Assembly: GCA_037013495.1 (NCBI GenBank)
Contig: CM072811.1
Coordinates: forward strand, 16,002,659 to 16,066,658
Direction: 5' to 3'
Source of the DNA: Hippophae tibetana
Lineage: Eukaryota > Streptophyta > Magnoliopsida > Rosales > Elaeagnaceae
Length of the DNA: 64,000 nt
Shown here: one piece after another, positions 39,749-52,400 of the stretch
How the letters are laid out: every line of letters begins with the position of its first letter
How positions within the stretch are numbered: position 1 is the stretch's first letter
Program-made: the position numbers and the translations under genes
The notes under the pieces: model-generated
What the model was told of the DNA's origin: nothing
Database searches by the model: none
What the model saw: the letters and a program-made list of their open reading frames with translations, nothing else

Positions 39749-40123
39749 GATGCAAAATGATGCAAAATGATGCAAAATGGCAGTAGGGTTTGCATATGAC
39801 TTTGCCCACAAATTTAAATATAGATTTGCATTCTATTAATAATAAGCGAAACATGTGTTTGTTTAGCATTTTTATCATATCGCCGATGATGACAAAAACA
39901 AAATGTGGCTATTGTTCATCCATGTTGACCCCACAAGTCTCGCGATCGTCTCTCCATCTCCTTTGGAGCCCATACCAAACTCGCAAGAAGCATTCAATCC
40001 TCACTTCCAAATCCCAAAAACATAAACCCGTCTTCTTCGACTTCATCAACCACTACATCCACCTTCGATCCCCAAAGCGACGACGTTTCCTCTCATCCTA
40101 ACTCTATTTTTTGATTCTGCAAT
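39749..40123 (+). promoter_or_regulatory. Putative promoter and 5' UTR of the gamma-glutamyl hydrolase gene
   Basis: Three perfect tandem copies of GATGCAAAAT (39749-39778) are followed by a TATA-like AAATTTAAATATAG at about 39808-39821. About 250 bases of more balanced composition then lead to the ATG at 40124. The assignment rests on position and composition only. A 103-codon frame at 39790-40101 has no recognisable motif and is probably chance. Confidence 0.45.
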
Positions 40124-40438
40124 ATGTGGAGTTACCTCTGGATTCCTTTCTTGATCTCCTTGTCCAAGGACCTCAGCTTGGCCAAGGCTCAAACGGAGAT
40201 TCTTTTACCGAGTCAATTCGACCCAGGCTCAGCTTCCACATGTTCGGCTCCGGACCCAAAGCTCAATTATCGATCGGTCATTGGAATTATTAGCCATCCC
40301 GGCGACGGGGCCTCTGGTAGGCTTAGCAACGCTACCGATGCTTCATATATAGCTGCTTCTTACGTTAAGTTTATTGAGTCTGCTGGGGCACGTGTTATTC
40401 CTCTCATTTACAACGAGCCTGAGGAAATTCTTTTCCAG
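40124..40438 (+). CDS. GGH: GGH exon 1
   Basis: The exon has 105 codons, from the ATG to EEILFQ, with donor GT at 40439. It carries the signal peptide and the first half of the amidotransferase-like domain. The start matches the family MWSY start. Confidence 0.95.
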
Positions 40439-43400
40439 GTTATTCTCCTTTTTTTAATTTAGTCGCGCAATGATTTTAGATGGTTCTACTGTTTCAGTTC
40501 CAGTTCTGGAAACAACATGATTAATTTTATTTTTGGGAATTAATAGTACTTTTTGTAGATGGTAACAGATTTTAGTAAACAATAAATATACAATAATAAA
40601 TGTTTTAGTAGATTTGTGACATTGAAATACAATCCAAATAATTTTGATTTGATACAATATTGATAAGAATTGCACAATTTTATTTAATGAATAAGTTAAA
40701 TATAATAGGATAACGGATATAAACTTGACACGATGGACAACTTATTAAGTAGTTTTGTTTGAAAATAATGTATATTAATTGATTATTTTTTTTAATTAAT
40801 ATGAGATATGATATGATTATTTACTCATTTAAACAAATTTGTTTGTGTTCAAGTATGTTGATTAAATAGGTAAAATGAACTACATGAATTGTTTGTTACC
40901 CTTGAAAATCAAATAATTATCTAAGGATAATAATGTATAGTTAATACACAATAAAACTATTAAAACAACTATTTATAAGAAGTATATTTATTGGTGTACA
41001 AAAAAACCTACAAAAACTAAAAAAGGGTCAATCATGTAAGGTCAATACATAATACAAAGTTTCTATCATTAGTTTGCTCTTTTTCTTTGAATTTCATATA
41101 TATGACACTTTTTATATATAATGAAATTATAAATAAATTGATTGAAAGTGATTCATTCATTAAATGAGTAAGTATGAACTGCATGAATTGTCATTCAGTA
41201 TTATTAAACCAATTATCCAAGTGTAATAACATAAAGTCAATACACAACTAAATTATCAAAACAATTATTTATAAAAAGTATGTTTATTATTAGAGCGTTT
41301 TGATATTTATTAGTGTACAAGAAAAATAAACAAAAAATTTAAAAAACTAAATAAAGAAGATTAAAATCATCAAGGTTTTTTATATATAAAGATTGGTGTA
41401 CAAAAAAAACTAACAAAAATAAATAAATAAACTATAAAAAATAGAACAACCAAAATCATCGAGGCTTTTTATATATAAAAATTTATTATTTTCTTTTATT
41501 CTTACTCATCTATATTAAAAAAAATTATTTTCTAATTTTGCTTTATTTGGAACATTATATATATATATATATATATTTCAATTTTACCTTTATTTTGAGG
41601 TAAAACAAAAGGTAAAGAGTCATACGGTTTCATTTGTTATTGGAAAGATGTATTTTAGTTCTTTTGTTATTGGAAAGGATCCTAGAAACTCATTTCTTAT
41701 GTTTAAGTGCCATACAAGTAAAAAATGTCACAGAATTGACCAAATGACATCATGTGATTTACACGCGACCATTTGATGAGAGGTAAAATTGCCCAGCCAC
41801 TCCATTTTCCTTTCAAAATATCTTCTTCTTCAATGCCCACCCAAACCCATCAGATGCCATTAATGGTGTGCACAAATGCCACTAAACCCTTAATGTTCAA
41901 TTCAATACCCCCACAAACCACAATCATATAAGGTGAAGATAAGCTCAGTTGCTTCACACTCGTTAGATGGATACACATCTAAATCCAATGGAAAAATAAG
42001 CCCTAATGTAGATTATCTGCCACAACCTTGATAAGGAAAAGTACTTCCTCTACCTTAAAATCAACTCCTTCTAGTATAGCTTCTAAGAACAAACACTTTC
42101 TCCTCTCATATTGAATCAGCCTAATAGCTTCTATCGCAACTGCTATCGATCTTCCTTTATCAGAACACGCCTTCCAGTCTTGTACTCAAATTCTGGTTGA
42201 GTCTAGGCTCGTTTTTGATTTGGAACCATGAAAAGCCCACCTAAGAAGTTCAGAAAGCCCATCATTGATCGCCCACTTGGGTACTCGGATTGGCTTGATG
42301 GAAGCATGTTCGATGACTACGGGTTTGACCCATTTGTAATGGGCAAACCCGTTGAGTACTTGAAATTCGATCTCGACTCACTTGACCAGAACCTAGCGGA
42401 GAACTTGGCTAATGATGTGATTGGAACTCAGTTCGAGGAGTCTAATGTGAAAACAACCCCATTCCAACCCTATAGTGAGGTCTTTGGACTACAAAGGTTC
42501 AAAGAATGCGAGCTCATTCATGGACTGTGAAAAAGTTGAATGATTTTGCTGCCTCTTTAAATGGTCACGTGCAAGTGACATGACGTCATTTGGTTAATTT
42601 TGTGACATTTTTGACTTGTATAACACTTAAAATAACAAATGAACTTCTAAAGTACACCTTTCTAATAAGAAAGGAACTAAAGTATATCATATCAATAACA
42701 AATGGACTTGTACAACTCTTTTCCCCTAAAACAAAAATAACAATAGTTAATATTGTGTTCATTGAATTCAATTCTTATTACTATTATCATCACCTTTTCA
42801 TTATATATACCAAACATGGCTTAAGTATTATTTTAACTATGTAGTCGATTCTGTTTTTCATTATATATACCAAACATGGCTTAAGTATTATTTTAACTAT
42901 GTAGTCGATTCTGTTCGTGACTCTGTGCAAATGGTGAGGGTTATGACTATGTATAAAAATATTGATATTGTTGGAAATATTGATACCTTAATTTTATAGA
43001 TATATAAAGGATATTATCGATATTGACAGGGATTTAAAAAAAATTATGAAAATTTTGAAAATTATAGCTATTTTTTAAAATTTTGTATTATATATTTTAA
43101 ATAAAAAATAGATTAATTAAATTGATTTTGTTTCCATTTAAACATTATATTTTTGACTTAAATACAACTTATGATGTACATATAATGTTGGGTATAATTA
43201 AAATTATTTTTTCATGAAGAAACAATGATTTTATTTCTAATTTCATGATATTGATATGAATTATACGGAGATTAAATAAAAAAGTGAACAATATAAGTAC
43301 AAAATTATTTTTAAACTGAGAATTACATAGATTAAAAATAAAAAAATAACATGAGAGAGATGGGGAAAAAGATAATTGAAAAAAAATCATATAAGTATAA

Positions 43401-46400
43401 AAAATAAATTACATGCAATATAATTTTTTATTATAGAAATGTATCACAACTTAATAAATTGTAATTAAATATTTATTATTAAAGTAAGTATGAGATTTTT
43501 GGAGAAAATTAAAATTGATTATCAATAAATTATAAATTATGTATGTGTATCTTTAATTTAAAATAATCATTATATATTCATATCGATATTTCCAAAATTT
43601 TAATCAAAATTTAAAAAACATTACGAAACAACATATGGAAATATCGTGAATTATATCATTTTCAATATTTCTATGGAAATAATGGGAATTTTTCGTATAT
43701 TGTAGAAGGTATTTTGGAAACAACATTTTCATATTGATACCATCACTTTATGGATATTTCAATGAGACGTTTGGATTTTTTTCATCCATGGTTATGACAC
43801 ATTGTATTGTAGAGCTAGTAATTTTAGTGACTATCTTGTTCTTCTTGTATTTTGTTTTTTTGTTTAGAAATTTTCTGCTTACATCATATAGCTATACTGC
43901 AGAAGCTCAATCTGATCAATGGAGTACTTTTTACTGGAGGATGGGCTAAAAGTGGTTTGTATTACGAAATTGTTGAAAAAATATTTAAGGTAAGCAATTT
44001 ATTTACGGTAAATATTTAAGTAGTATGAGACTTCACTTCTTTTGAGGTTAACTCTTTAGGATTGGTTGTCTTATATTGCTTATGCATTATAAAAAGTTTA
44101 TATGGTATGGGCCAAGAAAAAAAACTAATGGGTTCTCACAAAAAAAAAAGAGGTTTTACAAAAAGAAAGAAAGACAAGTGAACCAAATAGAATTAGAATA
44201 TAATAAAAAGCAAAGAGACGTGAAGGTTTCTTTGTTTAGGCCTTAGGGGTTTTTGTCATTTTATTTAAGAAATATGTTTTTAAGTCTATTTGTTTGTGAA
44301 AAAATGTGTTAGCCAAGGACAAATTTTTTTTATTAAATATAACGGAATACTACATTTGACACATGTTTGTATTTTTTTAATAGATATATATCTAATGAAA
44401 TAATTTTTAATTAAAAAAATTACTTAAATTTTTTAATAAATCTTTCGAACAAACTTTAATTAAATATTAATTTTTTGCATACATACTTATTGAAAAATAT
44501 AAATATACATGTGAGATATGTGCAATTCCGTTCTATTTAACGAAAAATGGAATTAAAAGTTAACTTTTTCCTTATCTATCATATTTTGTACAAACAAAAG
44601 GACTTAAATGATACATTTTTCACAAATAAAGGGACTTGAAAACTCTTTTTCTAAACAAAGGAATAAAGAACACATTTGGCCTAAATGAAGTGACCATTTA
44701 AGCATTTCACTTTATAATAAAAATAGATTAAAAATTTAAAATGTTGGGTAAAAAAACCAACACTTTGAGGTGGGATGGGATGTTGGTGTATAAAAAGAGT
44801 GTCACACATTGATTAAGAAAGATACTAGTGTAGTGTTTATAAGTAGTATGAGACTTACCTTCCTTTGAGGTTAATCTTTAGGATTTAGATGTCTCATATT
44901 ACTCATATATTATACAAAATTTACACTTTTACGCTCTTGTTCTATTTTGTTTTCTGCAGAAAATTCTAGAGAAGAATGACGCAGGTGAACATTTTCCATT
45001 ATATGCTATATGCTTAGGTTTTGAACTCTTATCAATGATCATCAGCAAGGTACCTCTCAAGTTCAATAACTTAATGTATTTTATTTTTTATGCATTCACA
45101 TTATCAACTATTTAACTTCAGTTTTCTTTTATGATCTGAATGGTGAAATGCCAAATCTACTTTTTGAGATGGCACTATAGTTAGTCGCTGAGTCTTGTAG
45201 ATAAATGCTTTATATGAAGTAAGGAATGGGATAAATAGCTTATTTTTAGGAATTATTGTATCTGATAATTTTACTTTTCCATTGGCGATTTTCCACCATT
45301 TTGAATAGCCTTTATCCGTCTTCAATTTTTATCCATGATTCATACAACTCCATACTTTTAAAATTAGGTAGGTGATCTTAAATCTCATTTGGCATGAATG
45401 CATGCAGCAACACTCATCCTTTCTTTTTGTTGCTTAGCTGAATTTTATAGGTTCATATTTGATGCATGCTGTTTTTAGTTCTTATCTTATGATTGAAAAC
45501 TCTCTTGATAACAGGACAGAAATATCCTTGAGCCATTCAATGCATCTTATATGGCATCTATTCTCCAGTTTACTAAGAATGTAACTATTGAAGGAACTTT
45601 GTTCCAGAGGTATGTGAAATCAGAACGTTTTCCCAGTTGATTCATGTGGATGGAAGTTGAACTTCATAAGGAGAATAGTACTCTATATATACAGAAAGTA
45701 AAATTTCACTATACTCTATTCTCTTGCCTTGTGCCTTCTATGTGTTAACGACTTGTAGTCTTACATCCACATCTGGTATGCATGCATTTTTTCTTTTGCT
45801 TTTTGTGTTTATAAGAAAAGTGTATTTACTTGTTGATAGTTGTGTACTTTTGCAGGTTTCCTTCAGATTTGCTCCAAAAGCTGAGTACAGACTGCCTTGT
45901 CTTGCAAGATCATAGGGTGAAAGATACTATTATTTCTCAAAGATACTATTATTTCTTTCTATCTAAATTACCCAAAGCACTGCTCCTACACTACATCTCC
46001 ATGATGTTTCCACTTTTTAAAATCCTACATCCTTGAGAATTTCCAGCTAAAAAGAATTACAATACTTAGAAGCTCCCTGTTGCACACCCAGCTATTCTAA
46101 CATCATAATCAATAAATAATAGGCAAAATGAAGGAATGAATGGTCTATATCCTCAACACTTCTTTTTCCTATCACACACCAAGAAGGAGATAACACTAAC
46201 CAGAATATTTCTTTTGAACCGTGCTACATATGTTGAGTTTACCTAAAACAACCAACTACTAAAAGGCCCTTATCTTGTTAGGAACGGCAGATTTCCATAC
46301 CAAAGAAAAATGACCAGAGTTAGATACTAAAGGATCATCAAGCAACCACCCAAAATAGGATTTACAAGAGAGATAACCAGAATCATCCTTTGACCAAACT

Positions 46401-49400
46401 TTGGAATCTTTCAAAGAAGAGTAAACTTGAATATTCTCCAAAAGCTGCAATAATCTAGAATTGAGAGGGTTGTAAGATAACTATGTTTTGTATTTCTCAG
46501 TATATTTCTGTACAAACATTTGGGCCTAATTTATAATACAAGAAAAAATAGAAAAAAGGAAACTATTTTAATACACAATATTTTCTAGTAATTTCCTAAT
46601 AAAGTTTGGACATATCCTACTCATATTTGTTCAGTTGGAATATTTTGTCATTATTCCTAGTGCTAAAAATTAGGGATCACTAATTTAGTGAAGGATTTCA
46701 ACACTCCTCCTCAGATCATAAATGTTAATCATATCCAATTTGCAAATAAAATCATTAAAATTTGACTTGGGAAGTCTTTTGGTGAATATATATGTTGTTT
46801 GTTTCTTTGTGGGAATATAGGTTACGCAGATAGTCCCATCTTCAATTTTCTCTTTGATGAAATGTCTATTCACTTTTACATGCTTGGTTATATTATGTTG
46901 AATTGGATTGATAGAAATATTGATGACAACTTTGTTATCGTAGTAAAGTTTAATTAGAGACTTTACTATAACCCGAAGTTCATTCAAGAGTTTTTTAAGT
47001 TACAAAGCTTCACATATTCTCTGTGCAATTGCTTTAGACTTTGCTTTAGCACTGCTCCTAGTCACTACATTTTGTTTCTTACTTCTCCAAGTTATCAGAT
47101 TCTCAAAGACAAATGTATCGTACCTAATAGTGGATCTTTTATCATCTATTGAACCAACCTAATCTGCATCAGTAAAGACTTGAATATCATTATTCTTATT
47201 CTTCTTGAAATACAACTTTCTACTCGGTAACCCTTTGAGATACTTAAAAATTTTATACACATCTTCCAAGTGAATACATGTGTTGGCTTGCCACACTAAC
47301 TATAAATGCAAAATCACGTTTAGTGTGAGACAAATAGATAAGTTTTCCTACTAATCTTTGATATATATCTTTGTTTACTGGTTTCCCTACATCTTCATTC
47401 TTCCTCTCAGTCTTTATTGGAATGTCACTTAGTTTGCATTTGAGTATGACTATTTCGGTTAGGAGATCGAGTATGTATCTTTATTGAGATACACTAACAC
47501 CTCTTTTCGATCTTGTAATCTCTATTCCTAAGAAATATCTCATTTGTTCAAAATCTGACTTTGAATTTTGAGGTTAAGGTTTTTTTAATCTTCAATTTCT
47601 TCTAGATTGGCCCATGCCATGATTATATCATCAATATATACTATCAAAATTGTTTTCCTCCCATCACTAGTGTATCGAAAAAATATTGTATGGTCGGATT
47701 GTTCTTGTTGGTACTCATGTTCTTTCATCACCCTTGAAAACTTGTCAAACCAAGCTTTAAGCGAATGTTTAAGGCCATATAGTTATTTTTTAGTTTGCAT
47801 ACGACTTTTTCTCCTCTACTGAACCCAGGAGGCATGGTCATTAAGACTTCTTTTTCTAACTCTCCATTTAAGAATGCATTTTTTATGTCCATTTAGTGAA
47901 GTTGTCAATCTAAATTTGCTGCTAAAGACAGTAGAACTTGGACTGTATTCAGCTTAGCCATTGGTGCGAAGGTTTTAGTGTAGTCAATCCCATAGGTTTG
48001 TGTAAATCCTTTTGCAACCAGGGGGGTTTTGTATCATTCTATTGTTCTATCAACTTTGTATTTTATTGTGAAAATCCCCTTATAGCTAGTTGGAATTTTT
48101 CCTTTCAGTAGCTCTGTTACATCCCAAGTTTCATTTTTTTTAAATGCTTTTATTTTCATAACAACTTCTCTCCATTCTAGGATTTCTATAGCCTTATGGA
48201 TATTTTTTGGAATTTTTGTTCTGTCAAGATAAGAGGTAAAAACATGAAATCTAAAAGATAGTTTTCTAAGAAACAAATCTAGAGATAGGATGAAAGGTGC
48301 AAAATCATTTTTTGTTTTCTAAGAGCGATACGCACCTTAGAAGACTTAGAAAATTTAGAATTACTTGGATTCAATGTAGACTCATGGATGTTTGGATCTA
48401 TCATCGGTTCTGATTCTTTTGGTAATTCAATTGTGAATCCTTGCCTTTCAATTTAGACCGCCTTGAGTAAGTTATTATTGCTTTATTGTTTTATTTTTTT
48501 GTTTCTCCCTATAAGTTCAAGTTACTTTTTGTAAATAGTCGAATAGTATGGGAAGGTGTATTGGGTGGTTCTTCTCTATTTTGGGTCTCACTACCCTGAT
48601 CATGAGTAGTTGAAATTGACTCTAAGAGGAGTAAGATTAGTGAATAAGAGAAATGAAATTATAGTTCAAGTATCGATTAAAATTTCTATCCTTTTTTGTA
48701 CCATTCTCCTCTTAAGGAGAGAGTTTTTGGTAGTAGGATACTTTTTGTAGATAGTAGAATAGTATGGGAAGGTGTATTGGGTGGTTTTTCTCTATTTTGG
48801 GTCTCACTACCCTGATCATGAGTAGTTGAAGTTGACTCAAGAGGAGTAAGATTAGTGGACAAGAGAAATGAAATTATAGTTCAAGTATCGATTAAAAATT
48901 CTATCCTTTTTTGTACCATTCTCCTCTTGAGGAGAGGGTTTTTGGTAGTAGGAATGTTCTCAAAGAATGTGACCTCGAGACTGACAAAGTTCCTATTTGT
49001 AGTGAGATCATAACCCCTTTTGATTAGGAGAATATCCGATAAAAGTACATTTAATAGCTGTTGGATCTTATATCAATAAATACTAAAATGTTTATATAAT
49101 ATATACATTTTTTAAACCCTTTTTTAATACTTTTTGTTAGTTATTTTACACCAATAAATAACAAAATATTCATATAATAAATACATTTTTTATGAATAGT
49201 TATTTTGTATGATGAAATTATTTTTATTACATTAAGAGTGACAATTCATATAGTTTATAATTACCTATTTAATGATTGTTCAATCAATTCATTTATAAGC
49301 AGATTATATTTTTGTTTTTTATACCAAAAAATACCAAAGATATCCATATAATAAATACATTTTTATGAATAGGTAATGTTTGGTTGACGACTGAACACCA

Positions 49401-52400
49401 CCTTTTTTTACCCCAATAAATACCAAAATGTTTATATAATAAATACATTTTTTAAACTTTTTTTATTTAGTTTTCTTACACTAATAAATATCAAAATGTT
49501 CATATAATAAATACATTTTTTATGAATATTTTTTATAATACAATTATTTTTATTACATTAAGGGTGACTATTCATAATTATCTATTTAATTAGTATTCGA
49601 TAAATTTACTTACGATCAGTTTATATTTTTGTTTTTTACACCAATAAATACCAATAATGTCCATATAATAAATACATTTTTTACGTTTTTTTACACTAAT
49701 AAATATCAAAATGTATATAATAAATACATTTTTTTATGAATAGATATTTTGTATAATGCAATTGTTCTTATTACATTAAGGGTAATAATTCATAATGTTC
49801 ATGCTTATCAATTTAATGAGTATTCGATTAATTTATTTATGAGTATATTATATTTTTGTTGAACTAATAATTTTCATGTCTAGGTCATATCAATTATAAA
49901 AATAGTCAGTTAATATAAATTATTTTTAAGCAAAAAATGTTTATTAAATTTAATTAAGTCATGTCTATCATTTACGTAGGATTAACTTCTTAGATAGTAA
50001 AAATATTATATTATATTTTTGTTGAACTAATAATTTTCATGTCTAGGTCATCAATTATAAAAATAGTCACTTAATATAAATTATTTTTAAGCAAAAAATG
50101 TTTATTAAATTTAATTAAGTCATGCCTATCATTTATGTAGGATTAACTTCTTAGATAGTAAAAATATTAATTGAATAAATTCATATGTTATGTTATATTT
50201 GATTTATTTATTAAATAAAATTATGTAATTATTGACAATATCTTGATAAATCATTCTTGTTTATATTATATTTGGATTCTATTGCTTATAAATTGTTATT
50301 ATATTTATTCTATTAGAACTCTTTATAAATATAAGCTAGACTGTACAGTTTAATATACAAGTAATAAGAATTATTATCATAACGGTTATACAATCCACAT
50401 GGTATCAGAGCCTATTTTTTTAAACTTTATCAATCATGAGTGTGGTAAACAACAACTCAGAATCAACTTTTGTTGAGAACTTAGATAAAGAAACAGATAT
50501 CCCTACAATCATAAACTTTAGAGGATATGATAATTCATCCATCCAACTCACGGTTGAAAAACTCAACGGAAAAACTACCGTGAGTGGGCAGAGTCTATAT
50601 AATTATTAATCGAAGTCAAGGGAAAGTTAGATTACTTCAATGATGAAATTGAAGAGCCAACATTATCGCAATCGAATAGTCTTCAAAAATGGAAAGACGA
50701 AAATTTGAAGGTGAGAGCTTGGCTGATCCACTCGATGCAAAATTCAATTGGGAGAACATATTTTTTTGTTGACAGCCAAGGATATTGCATATCTTCAAAA
50801 TAAAAACTAAGCTATGGTAGTTGAAATAAGGAAATCGTGATGTGACTGATTTTTACATGAAAATAGTCACTTTATGGTAAGAAGTAGACTCGCTTAGATG
50901 AAAATTGGGTGTGTAAGGAGGATGTTGTTCAACACAAGCATAATATCCAAGCCGAAAGAGTATACGAGTTTCTCGCCAGTCTAAACTAGGAGCTCAATGA
51001 CGTCAGGAAGAGGGTGCTTGGCCATCGACCACTCCCCTCCATTTGTGAAGTTCTTTTAGAAGTGAATTGTGAAGAATACTGGAGGTTGATGTGTAAAAAT
51101 GGTGGTAAAGCAAAGCTGTTGATGTGCAAAGGAGGAGATAGGGCTCTTAGAAACCGTGGGCCAAATGGGTTTCATGTAGGGGATGGATTGAATAGACCAT
51201 AAAATTTAATGAACATTCGTGGGCCTTCCATTTTTCGTGGGCCACTTGAATATGAAAATGTTGGACCATTGTCTCGTAGGCCTCTAGTTGGGCTCTAAAT
51301 GGGTATTACACAACATTAACAAAAAAATCCATGGTGTGAACATTGTCATAAAAATGGATACATAAAAGACACCTGTTGGGAAATACACGAGAATGCTATA
51401 GACTGGAAATCGAGTTCGTTCACCAATAGAAGTCGTGGCTCTCAAACCATTATTGAATATTCAACAGGGGCGAAATTTGTGAAATTGTGAAGCACCAGCG
51501 TACAAAACCATAGTGATCTATGGGCTCCTTCCCTTTAAATCGTACTAATACAAAATGGTTTGTAACCTTCGTTGATGATCATATCTGTGTGTGTTGGGTT
51601 TATCTATTGAAAGACAAATGTGATGTTTGTACAATCTCTGTAAACTTTCATATTATGATTCAAGCACAATTCCAAACACAAATCCAGATTTTGCGTATTG
51701 ACAACGATATGGAATATTTCAATGATACTTTGGGAAATTCTTTTATAGAATGAGATAATTCACCAAAGCTCTTGTGTCAGCATTCCTCAACAAAATAGAG
51801 TTATTGAATGGAAAAATAGACATCTTTTAGAGGTTACATGTGCTATAATGTTCACTACCCATATTCCAAAAATGTTATGGGATGATGCAATCTTGATCTT
51901 TGCCTACCTTATAAATCGAATGCCCAATCGTGAGGCATAGGAAGTTCCCGAGTGGAGAGCAACAATAATAGAAGAAATGCAAGCCTTGATAAAGAATGAC
52001 ACTTGGGATATAATCAAGTTACCATAAGGAAAAAAAATCCCATAGGACGCAAATGGGTATTCACCGTAAAATATAAAGTTGATTAGATAGTTGAACATTA
52101 TAAAGCTTGCCTGGTTGCTAAAGGGTTTACCCAAACCTATAAGATTGACTACATAGAAAATTTTACGTCGGTGGCAAAATTAACACAGTCTGGGTGCTAT
52201 TATCATTAGTGGTAAACCTAGACTAGATACTCCAACAATTTGATATAAAGAATGTCTTTCTCAATGGAAAAATAGATGAAGTCTTTATGACACTACCTCC
52301 AGGTTTTTATAAGCAAGGGAAGGAAAACATGGCATGTAACAAGGATATTCAGATTACACTATGTTTTTCCACCAATCAGAAGAAGGGTTGAAGACGATTT

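Larger units (their letters stand above)
41611..42726. mobile_element. Pack-MULE (Mutator-like element with captured gene fragments)
   Basis: The 1116-base element has long imperfect inverted repeats. The left, 41611-41775, starts GGTAAAGAGTCATACGGTTT. The right, 42558-42726, is its complement, ending GGACTTGTACAACTCTTTTCCCC-like. It is flanked by the same 9-10 bp, TAAAACAAAA, at 41601-41610 and 42727-42736. No transposase is seen. The interior carries a CP29/Lhcb4 gene fragment and possibly a second captured piece. Structure, target-duplication length and cargo together fit the Pack-MULE class. Confidence 0.88.
40439..43902 (+). other. GGH intron 1, 3.5 kb
   Basis: The intron holds diverged tandem segments (about 40900-41000 against 41200-41290, and repeated GGTGTACAAAAAAA and TTTTTATATATAAA phrases to 41480). 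It also holds the Pack-MULE, a 60-bp tandem duplication and AT-rich filler. ORFs at 43169 and 43734 show nothing recognisable. Confidence 0.8.

Noticed and set aside
39790-40101. 103-codon frame just upstream of GGH
   Set aside because: It overlaps the putative promoter and leader and has no family resemblance. GGH has a clear conserved start at 40124.
42228-42530. A functional light-harvesting gene
   Set aside because: Only the N-terminal part of mature CP29 is present, without transit peptide or membrane helices, and it sits inside a Pack-MULE.
43000-43720. Possible inverted-repeat element rich in GGAAATAT and ATTGATACC phrases
   Set aside because: The two ends do not pair convincingly by eye and no target duplication is seen. 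It is left as intron filler.
48034-48276. Separate small protein gene on the minus strand
   Set aside because: The text [20 protein letters not shown] is the start of a copia reverse transcriptase and belongs to the remnant there.
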